This document shows positions 1 through 5,227 of a stretch of 5,227 bases of DNA, piece by piece; within the stretch, counting starts at the first letter, position 1; each line of letters begins with the position of its first letter. The notes under the pieces are model-generated. The model worked only from the letters and a program-made list of their open reading frames with translations, made no database searches and was not told where the DNA came from. The translations under genes and the position numbers were made by a program. Source of the stretch: Candidatus Didemnitutus sp. (GTDB lineage Bacteria > Verrucomicrobiota > Verrucomicrobiia > Opitutales > Opitutaceae); assembly GCA_030682505.1 (NCBI GenBank), contig JAUXOH010000247.1, forward strand, positions 1 to 5,227, written 5' to 3'.

Positions 1-1395
1 ACGCGCGTAGTCGATGGCCTCGCCGAGGATGCGGGCAGCTTCCTGCGGGGCGTGGAAGCCCATGGAGTTCTCAGCCGCGACATAGTCCATCCGCCACTGG
101 GCTTTGCGGTGCAGGGCGCGGGCTTTCTCGAGTTGCGCGTCCGTGGCGCCGGCCTTGGCAGCGGCGCTGATGGCGTGGATCAGTTCCACCGTCGCTTCCT
201 CGGCGCGGGTGAGGAGCTTGGCGTTGCGCCCTTGGTTGATCAGCGCGCGATCCATGATCTCCTTCTCCGGCACGCGATGGCAGGTTTGGCAGGCGGCGGC
301 GACGTTGAGCAGCGGGCTGCGTACGTGGTGGTTGCTGACCTTGATGGCTCCCTCGCGTTGGTAGGGCATGTGACAGTCGGAACAAGAAACGCCGGCGCGC
401 GCGTGGATGCCTTGGCTCCACATTTCGAATTCCGGATGTTGAGCCTTCAGCATCTTGGCTCCGCTCTCGGCGTGCGTCCAATCCGCAAAGCCGATCTCGT
501 CGTAATATTCCTCCATCTGCTCGGCGCGCAGGCCCTTGTCCCACGGGAACGTGACGAGTTTCTTGTCGCCCTTGAAATAATATTCCACGTGGCACTGCGC
601 GCAGACGAGCGTGCGCATCTCCTGGCGCGTGGCCTCGGTGTTGGGTTGATACGGCTCCCGCTTTCCCTCGCGGCGCCAGCGCTCGATACTGGAGAGATGG
701 GGCGTGGGCTGGCTGGATTCGGCTAGGGCGCGGATACCGTTGATGAACGCGGGGCGGCTCACGCGCAGGTTCATGGTGTCGGCGTCGTGGCAATCGATGC
801 AGGTTACCGGGTGCGAGACGTGCTTGCGGGCCTCGGAAAAGGGCATCGGCGACAAGACCTCGAATCCCCTTTGAATCTGCGCCTCGCGATGTTCCTTGCC
901 TGCCGGGGCGCCGGCCTCAAGACCGGCGGCGATGTAGGCGGGCAGGACGGCGGAGTGGCAATGCAGACACGCGCCCGGTTGCTTGAATTTGCTCACGCGG
1001 TCGGTCATGTCCTGATCCTGCAACATGTAGGCGTGGCCGCGGTCCTCGCGGTAATCGGCGGCGAAGCCGTAGCCGGCGAACAGCGTGCGATAGACGGGAT
1101 ATTCATCGAGGCGTTGGAAGGCCTCGCTGCCGCCGTGGGTGGTGCGTTCGGTGTCCACCGTGCGCCGGTAGCTATCGTATTGGCGGGGGTAGTTCTTGCC
1201 CCAGATCGCGGGATCGACGGTATTCTCGTCCACTTCGACGACGCGGAACACATGGGAGGTGGCCTCGGCTTTGCGCTCGACGATGTTTTGATAGAGAAAG
1301 AGGACGCCGAAAGTCGCGGCCGCGAACACCGCGATGAGTCCGAGGTAGCCGACGGTCGTGATGCCGCGAGAGTTGGTAAGGAGGGGGTTTTTCAT
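1..1395 (-). CDS. nrfA: Ammonia-forming cytochrome c nitrite reductase, catalytic subunit NrfA, CXXCH type (3' end outside window)
   Basis: Reduces nitrite to ammonium with six electrons in the periplasm, receiving them from NrfH. The frame is open for 465 residues to the window edge; by comparison with the family a few tens of C-terminal residues are missing. Five heme motifs are visible: CLHCH 143-147, CIDCH 199-203, CAQCH 265-269, CSDCH 338-342 and CQTCH 369-373. Family active-site residues are in place: R119 in RGHAY, Y273 in HVEYYF and H320 in KAQHPE. The calcium ligands E271, Y272, K317 and Q319 are also conserved. H121, H356/H357 and H448 (GFHAP) are candidate distal heme ligands. Heme 1 has histidine where E. 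coli NrfA has lysine (CWSCK). Residues 17-35 form a hydrophobic helix followed by a charged stretch, so the protein is probably membrane-anchored and not cleaved. The ATG lies 24 bases after the nrfH stop; there is no nearby alternative start and no Shine-Dalgarno sequence. The identity is firm. Confidence 0.97.
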   Translation of the reverse strand, partial: MKNPLLTNSRGITTVGYLGLIAVFAAATFGVLFLYQNIVERKAEATSHVFRVVEVDENTVDPAIWGKNYPRQYDSYRRTVDTERTTHGGSEAFQRLDEYPVYRTLFAGYGFAADYREDRGHAYMLQDQDMTDRVSKFKQPGACLHCHSAVLPAYIAAGLEAGAPAGKEHREAQIQRGFEVLSPMPFSEARKHVSHPVTCIDCHDADTMNLRVSRPAFINGIRALAESSQPTPHLSSIERWRREGKREPYQPNTEATRQEMRTLVCAQCHVEYYFKGDKKLVTFPWDKGLRAEQMEEYYDEIGFADWTHAESGAKMLKAQHPEFEMWSQGIHARAGVSCSDCHMPYQREGAIKVSNHHVRSPLLNVAAACQTCHRVPEKEIMDRALINQGRNAKLLTRAEEATVELIHAISAAAKAGATDAQLEKARALHRKAQWRMDYVAAENSMGFHAPQEAARILGEAIDYAR

Positions 1396-1419
1396 GACGG
1401 AGAGGCGGAGGTTGGAAGG

Positions 1420-1893
1420 TTAGCGCACGGGGCCGTGGCCGACGTCGCGGTGACAGTGCACGCAATCGAGCATCCGGCGGGGATCACCGGCGTGAGTGAT
1501 CACTTCGCTGACAATGGATTGGTGACAGGAAACACAGTTTGCCTGCAGCACGGCGGAATTGACCGGTCGAATCATGATCGGCTCGTGATAGTCCTGCAGC
1601 GTGAAGCCCTTGGAGTGCCAGAAACCGTTTTCCGCCTTGCTGAGGTATTTCGCGATGAAGCCCGTGGGCGTGTGGCAGTCGTTGCAGGAGGCGACGGCGT
1701 GGTGCGGGGACTTGAGCCAGCCGTCGTAATGCTCGCGCATGACGTGGCAATTCACGCAGGCCTTCGGATCGTTGGAAAAATAGGAGAGCCCGTGCGCGTA
1801 GGTAAAGGTGTGGGTGCCGAGGCCGACGAACAGACCCACGACGCCGGCGAGGGCGATGGCGAGGAATCCGTGTTTCTTGCCCAGCTGGTTCAT
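1420..1893 (-). CDS. nrfH: Membrane-anchored tetraheme quinol dehydrogenase NrfH (NapC/NirT family)
   Basis: Oxidises membrane quinol and passes the electrons to NrfA, which it also holds at the outer face of the cytoplasmic membrane. The 157 residues are a normal NrfH length. One membrane helix spans about residues 10-27, and the rest is periplasmic with four heme motifs: CVNCH 46-50, CNDCH 70-74, CVSCH 120-124 and CVHCH 144-148. The first is followed by V-M, the CXXCHxM arrangement in which Met (M52) ligates heme 1 in known NrfH. The K-Y-L-S-K stretch at 82-86 matches the quinol-site region of the family; an Asp remembered from relatives a few residues later appears here as N89. The ATG is certain: an in-frame TGA lies at 1927-1929 with no other start codon between. 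No Shine-Dalgarno sequence is visible. The stop is TAA and nrfA follows after 24 bases, so the two are almost certainly one operon. NapC and NirT are less likely because of the short length and the nrfA neighbour. Confidence 0.96.
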   Translation of the reverse strand: MNQLGKKHGFLAIALAGVVGLFVGLGTHTFTYAHGLSYFSNDPKACVNCHVMREHYDGWLKSPHHAVASCNDCHTPTGFIAKYLSKAENGFWHSKGFTLQDYHEPIMIRPVNSAVLQANCVSCHQSIVSEVITHAGDPRRMLDCVHCHRDVGHGPVR

Positions 1894-1903
1894 CTCGCGA
1901 GAT
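1892..1903. repeat. Perfect 12-bp palindrome over the nrfH start codon
   Basis: The sequence ATCTCGCGAGAT reads the same on both strands, and its last two bases on the minus strand are the first two of the nrfH ATG. Such a dyad could be a repressor operator or a site that affects initiation, but a 12-bp palindrome can also arise by chance in G+C-rich DNA. No regulator is known for it here. Confidence 0.3.
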
Positions 1904-1930
1904 TGAAAAGACGACTTGCGCGCGCGTCAA
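1902..1930 (-). promoter_or_regulatory. Candidate sigma70-type promoter for nrfHA
   Basis: On the minus strand TTGACG (1925-1930; 5 of 6 to the -35 consensus) is followed after exactly 17 bases by TTCAAT (1902-1907; 4 of 6 to the -10 consensus). It sits in the 100-base gap between the FAH-family gene and nrfH. If used, transcription would begin only a few bases before the nrfH ATG, giving a nearly leaderless message. The match could be chance. No FNR-type TTGAT-N4-ATCAA site was found in the gap, and nrfHA could also be read through from the upstream gene, since no terminator is visible between them. Confidence 0.3.
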
Positions 1931-1993
1931 ATGCCGTCGAGCATTTCGCACCGCAGGGAACAAGAACTGAACGATATCGGCGGCACGACCGGC

Positions 1994-2785
1994 TCACGCG
2001 ACGGGATTGCTCAACGTGCCGATGCCCTCGATCTCGACCGCGATCGTGTCGCCGGGTTGCAGCCACACCGGGGGCTTGCGCGCGAAACCCACGCCCTCGG
2101 GGGTGCCCGTGAGAATCAGCGTGCCGGCGGGCAGGGTCTTGTCGGCGGTGAGAAACTCGATGATCGCGGGCACATCGAAGATCATGTCCGCCGTGTTCGA
2201 GTCCTGCATCACGGTGCCGTTGAGCAGCGAGCGGATCCGCAGCGCGTTGGGATTTGAAATTTCATCCGGCGTCACGAGCACGGGACCGAGCGGACAAAAG
2301 GTATCGAAGCTCTTGGCGTGGTTCCATTGGCCGCCGCCCCATTCGCGCTGCCAGTCGCGGGCGCTGACGTCGTTGGCGCAGGTGTAGCCGAGCACGTAGT
2401 CGAGGGCATCGGCGCGCGCAACGTTGCGCGCGGTCTGGCCGAGCACAATCGCCAACTCCGCCTCATAGTCGACGCGGGTGCTGGCCTGAATCGCGGGGAG
2501 ACGGATGGCGTCGCCGGGATGCTGCACCGTGCCCGGCAGTTTCATGAACCACATCGGGCGTTCCGGCGGTGGCTTGCCGCCCTCGGCCGCGTGCTTGGCG
2601 TAATTCAAACCGATGCAAATGATCGTCGCCGGCGCGAGCGGCGCAAGGCGCTTGCCCAAGGTGGCGACCTGGTCGGTGACGCGCCATTCGCCCAGCAAGT
2701 CACCGGCGATCGCGCGCGCCGTGCCGTCGGGTTGCAACGCGGCGTGCGCCGGGCCTTGCGGAGTGAGGTGCCGGATTAACTTCAT
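1994..2785 (-). CDS. Fumarylacetoacetate hydrolase family protein, FAHD2-like
   Basis: A 263-residue cytoplasmic enzyme of the FAH superfamily, which hydrolyses or decarboxylates acylpyruvate-type and related 2-oxo acids with Mg2+ or Mn2+. A short N-terminal domain (about 1-50) precedes the FAH catalytic domain (about 53-262). Visible hallmarks are GLNYAKHAAE with H65 and E68 (the lid H-x-x-E pair), DYEAELAIV with metal ligands E108 and E110, NDVSARDWQ with D139, K158 in AKSFDTFCPLGP, and the LTGTPEGVG turn at 225-233. The GGQW segment before the lysine and the SFDTFCPLGP block resemble FAHD2 and 2,4-diketo-3-deoxy-L-fuconate hydrolases more than FAHD1. The substrate is unknown and the neighbours do not reveal it. 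The ATG at 2785 is chosen because MKLIRH fits the family; a TTG at 2821 would add 12 residues without family resemblance. No Shine-Dalgarno sequence is seen. The stop is 100 bases before nrfH, with no terminator between. Confidence 0.9.
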   Translation of the reverse strand: MKLIRHLTPQGPAHAALQPDGTARAIAGDLLGEWRVTDQVATLGKRLAPLAPATIICIGLNYAKHAAEGGKPPPERPMWFMKLPGTVQHPGDAIRLPAIQASTRVDYEAELAIVLGQTARNVARADALDYVLGYTCANDVSARDWQREWGGGQWNHAKSFDTFCPLGPVLVTPDEISNPNALRIRSLLNGTVMQDSNTADMIFDVPAIIEFLTADKTLPAGTLILTGTPEGVGFARKPPVWLQPGDTIAVEIEGIGTLSNPVA

Positions 2786-2844
2786 GGCGCCGAGTTGAGC
2801 GGATTGGCCAAAGCCCGGCAACGTTCACTTTGCCCGGCGGCGTC

Positions 2845-2873
2845 AAAAAAAAGAGCCCCCGGGTCGAGGGCTC
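2845..2873 (-). terminator. Rho-independent terminator of gcvP
   Basis: On the minus strand GAGCCC pairs with GGGCTC, and the stem extends inward by U-G, C-G and G-C pairs to about nine base pairs around a three-base ACC loop. A run of eight T follows (2845-2852). The hairpin begins 22 bases after the gcvP stop, which is the usual layout. It separates gcvP from the FAH-family gene, which must then have its own promoter or depend on read-through. Confidence 0.92.
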
Positions 2874-2895
2874 CGCGGGTGCAGTCCCCACTCGG

Positions 2896-5227
2896 TCAGC
2901 TGTAGGCCGCCATGCCGACGCACGAACACACGAGGTTTCGATCGCCATAGACATTGTCGATGCGGCCGACGGCGGGCCAGAACTTCGAGGCCCGCGTCCA
3001 TTGGTCGGGGAACGCCGCGGTCTCGCGCGAATACGGGTGCGGCCACTCCGTTGCACAGAGAACTTGTGCGGTGTGGGGCGCGTGCTTAAGCGGGTTGTTG
3101 AGCTTGTCGCTCTCGCCGCTGGCGACCGCCGCCATCTCGCCGTGGATGGCAATGAGCACATCGCAGAAGCGATCGAGCTCGGTCTTCGTCTCGCTCTCGG
3201 TTGGCTCGATCATGAGCGTGCCGGGGACGGGGAAGGACATGGTGGGGGCGTGGTAGCCGTAATCCATCAGGCGCTTCGCCACGTCCTCGACCTCGAGGCC
3301 GTGTTTCTTCCACGGCCGGAATTCGAGGATGCACTCGTGCGCGACGAGTCCGCTGACACCTTGATAGAGCACGGGAAAGTGCTGCGCGAGGCGCCGGGCG
3401 ATGTAATTGGCATTGAGGATCGCGAACTGGGTGGCGCGCGTGAGGCCGTCGGGTCCCATCATGCGGATATACATCCACGTGATGACCAAGATGCTCGCGC
3501 TGCCCCACGGCGCGGCCGAGACCGCGCCCGTCTGCAGGTTGAACTTGCCCTGCTGCAACCGCACCACCGGGTGGCTGGGAAGGAACGGCACGAGATGCTT
3601 CGCCACGCCGATCGGTCCCATGCCCGGGCCGCCGCCGCCGTGCGGGATGCAAAAAGTTTTGTGGAGGTTGAGATGGCAGACATCGGCGCCAATGAATCCG
3701 GGTGAAGTGAGCCCGACCTGGGCGTTCATGTTCGCGCCATCCATGTAAACTTGGCCGCCGTGCGCGTGAATCGTTTTGCAGATGGCGCGGATCGAGGTCT
3801 CGAACACGCCGTGGGTGGACGGGTAGGTGACCATGAGCGCCGCGAGATTGGCGGCATGCAAGGCGGCCTTGGCCTTGAGGTCGGCGATGTCGATGTTGCC
3901 GTGCGCATCGCATGCGACGGCGACGACCTGCATGCCGCACATGGCGGCACTCGCGGGATTGGTGCCGTGCGCGCTGGTGGGGATGAGGCAGATGTGGCGG
4001 TGGCCTTCGCCGCGGGACTCGTGGTAGGCGCGGATGACGAGCAGCCCGGCGTATTCGCCCTGCGAGCCGGCGTTGGGCTGCAGCGAAACGTGGGCGAAGC
4101 CCGTGATCTCACTGAGCCACTTGTCGAGCTGCGCGAACATTTTCGCGTAGCCCTTCGTCTGGTCGGAGGGCGCAAAGGGGTGCAGCGCGCCGAATTCCGG
4201 CCAGGTCACCGGGAACATCTCGCTGGTGGCGTTGAGCTTCATCGTGCACGAACCGAGCGAAATCATCGAGTGCACGAGGGACAGATCCTTGGACTCGAGG
4301 CGGCGGATGTAGCGGAGCATTTCATGTTCCGTGTGGTACTGGTTGAAGACCGGCGCGGTGAGAAATGGCGAGGTGCGGGCGTGCGGAGCCGCATAATCGA
4401 GAGCCAGCGAGTCGGCGGCAGCATCATCCACCGTGCCGCCAAAGAGCGCGGCGAGGGTTTGGATCTGCTTGACGGTGGTGGTTTCGTCGAGGGAAAGGCC
4501 GACGCTCGTGCCGTTGATCCGCCGGAGATTGATTTTCTGTTTGGCGGCCGCGGCGTGAATCCGGGCGGCATCGACGCCGGCCACGGTCAGCGTGTCGAAC
4601 ACGGGTTCGGCGTTCACGGTCGCGCCGGTGGCTTGCAGGCCGCGCGCCAGGAGGCGGGTGAGCAGCTGCGTGCGCCGGGCGATCTGCCGCAGGCCTTCCG
4701 GCCCGTGATAGACGGCATACATCGAGGCCATGACTGCGAGCAGCACTTGCGCCGTGCAGATGTTCGACGTGGCCTTGTCGCGGCGGATGTGTTGCTCACG
4801 GGTGCCGAGGGCGAGGCGCAGGCCGGGGTTGCCCTGGGCATCCTTCGAAACCCCCACGAGGCGGCCGGGCATCTGGCGCTTGTAGGCATCCTTGGTGGCG
4901 AGAAAACCGGCGTGCGGTCCACCGAAACCCATCGGCACACCGAAGCGTTGCGCGGACCCGACCGTGACATCGGCACCGAACTCGCCCGGCGCGCGCAGTA
5001 AGGTCAGAGACAGAAGATCGGCTGCGACGACGCACAGGGCGCCCGCGGCATGGGCCTGTTCGAAAAAGGCGGCGAAATCCTGCACACTGCCCGAGGTATC
5101 GGGGTATTGCACGAGCACGCCGAAGACCCCGGCGGTGAAGGCGAAGGTCTGGTGATCGCCGACGACGACGGTGACGTTGAGCGGCTTGGCGCGGGTGCGC
5201 ACGATGTCGATCGTCTGCGGGTGGCAC
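2896..5227 (-). CDS. gcvP: Glycine dehydrogenase (decarboxylating), P protein of the glycine cleavage system (5' end outside window)
   Basis: Decarboxylates glycine using PLP and transfers the aminomethyl group to the lipoyl arm of the H protein, in the cytoplasm. The frame is open from the right edge (first full codon ends at 5226, reading CHPQTIDIVRTRAKPLN) to TGA, giving 776 residues; full-length P proteins have about 950, so roughly 180 N-terminal residues are missing. The fragment contains the end of the N-terminal aminotransferase-like half (GFGGPHAGFLATKD, LGTREQHIRR, SNICTAQVLLA), the linker with ISLGSCTMKLNA, and the C-terminal catalytic half. The PLP lysine is in HLNLHKTFCIPHGGGGPGMG (Lys codon 3658-3660). 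Both halves lie in one chain, so this is the homodimeric single-gene form, not the split gcvPA/gcvPB form. It ends CVGMAAYS, as expected for the family. There is no frameshift or internal stop. A terminator follows at once, and neither gcvT nor gcvH follows, so any gcv operon partner must lie upstream, outside the window. Confidence 0.98.
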   Translation of the reverse strand, partial: CHPQTIDIVRTRAKPLNVTVVVGDHQTFAFTAGVFGVLVQYPDTSGSVQDFAAFFEQAHAAGALCVVAADLLSLTLLRAPGEFGADVTVGSAQRFGVPMGFGGPHAGFLATKDAYKRQMPGRLVGVSKDAQGNPGLRLALGTREQHIRRDKATSNICTAQVLLAVMASMYAVYHGPEGLRQIARRTQLLTRLLARGLQATGATVNAEPVFDTLTVAGVDAARIHAAAAKQKINLRRINGTSVGLSLDETTTVKQIQTLAALFGGTVDDAAADSLALDYAAPHARTSPFLTAPVFNQYHTEHEMLRYIRRLESKDLSLVHSMISLGSCTMKLNATSEMFPVTWPEFGALHPFAPSDQTKGYAKMFAQLDKWLSEITGFAHVSLQPNAGSQGEYAGLLVIRAYHESRGEGHRHICLIPTSAHGTNPASAAMCGMQVVAVACDAHGNIDIADLKAKAALHAANLAALMVTYPSTHGVFETSIRAICKTIHAHGGQVYMDGANMNAQVGLTSPGFIGADVCHLNLHKTFCIPHGGGGPGMGPIGVAKHLVPFLPSHPVVRLQQGKFNLQTGAVSAAPWGSASILVITWMYIRMMGPDGLTRATQFAILNANYIARRLAQHFPVLYQGVSGLVAHECILEFRPWKKHGLEVEDVAKRLMDYGYHAPTMSFPVPGTLMIEPTESETKTELDRFCDVLIAIHGEMAAVASGESDKLNNPLKHAPHTAQVLCATEWPHPYSRETAAFPDQWTRASKFWPAVGRIDNVYGDRNLVCSCVGMAAYS

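Noticed and set aside
71..793. Minus-strand open frame of 240 codons in another frame over nrfA
   Set aside because: Its translation is Arg/Pro-rich and featureless, while the neighbouring frame reads continuous NrfA with all five heme motifs; there is no frameshift.
1919..1930. Alternating CG run with flanking TTG/CAA as a possible FNR/Crp-like operator
   Set aside because: The half-sites do not match TTGAT-N4-ATCAA or the Crp consensus, and the dyad is imperfect; a simple CG run explains it.
787..2112. Long plus-strand open frame (441 codons) antisense to nrfA and nrfH
   Set aside because: It lies opposite genes with certain products and its translation has no recognisable domain; long antisense frames are common in G+C-rich coding DNA.
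2786..2821. TTG start at 2821 for the FAH-family gene
   Set aside because: It adds 12 residues with no family resemblance and no ribosome binding site; the ATG at 2785 gives the usual MKLI-type start.
2786..2844. Repeated GCCGGGC and CAAAG/CTTTG segments upstream of the FAH-family gene, and a TTGCCG promoter-like element
   Set aside because: The repeats are short, the possible hairpin is weak and bulged, and the -10 match at the right spacing is only 3 of 6; not enough for a regulatory call.
3751..5001. Long plus-strand open frame (416 codons) antisense to gcvP
   Set aside because: Fully inside gcvP on the other strand, rich in Gly/Ala/Arg/Val without any motif; a shadow of the real gene.

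Overview
This is a G+C-rich bacterial segment (well above 60% G+C by eye) in which every supported gene lies on the minus strand, so transcription runs from the right edge to the left edge. In that order the window holds the C-terminal four fifths of a glycine dehydrogenase (gcvP, 5' end outside the window), an intrinsic terminator, a fumarylacetoacetate-hydrolase-family gene, nrfH and nrfA (3' end outside the window). There is no gene-free stretch longer than about 110 bases.

Right part (2896-5227): gcvP, the PLP-dependent P protein of the glycine cleavage system in its long single-chain form. It ends in a TGA followed closely by a GC-rich hairpin with eight T, so gcvP is apparently the last gene of its transcript. 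Neither gcvT nor gcvH is in the window.

Middle (1994-2785): a 263-residue FAH-family hydrolase of the FAHD2-like type. The metal-binding E/E/D residues and the H-x-x-E pair are all present, but the substrate cannot be read from sequence.

Left part (1-1893): a compact nrfHA pair, consisting of the four-heme membrane quinol dehydrogenase NrfH and the five-heme catalytic nitrite reductase NrfA, 24 bases apart. Together they move electrons from the quinol pool to periplasmic nitrite and reduce it to ammonium with six electrons (respiratory ammonification). The NrfA has histidine (CXXCH) rather than lysine (CXXCK) at its first, active-site heme motif. It also has an extended heme 1-heme 2 segment and what looks like an uncleaved N-terminal membrane anchor, so it belongs to the CXXCH-type NrfA group rather than the E. 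coli type.

Organism: the NrfH-NrfA architecture excludes the NrfABCD arrangement of enteric bacteria. High G+C, no visible Shine-Dalgarno sequence before any of three starts, and the style of the NrfA point loosely to Verrucomicrobiota (Opitutaceae-like) or another non-enteric Gram-negative lineage. This is inference, not demonstrated.

No previously undescribed system is evident. The points worth a second look are the NrfA heme 1 motif and its structural extras, and the short nrfH leader with a perfect palindrome over the start codon.
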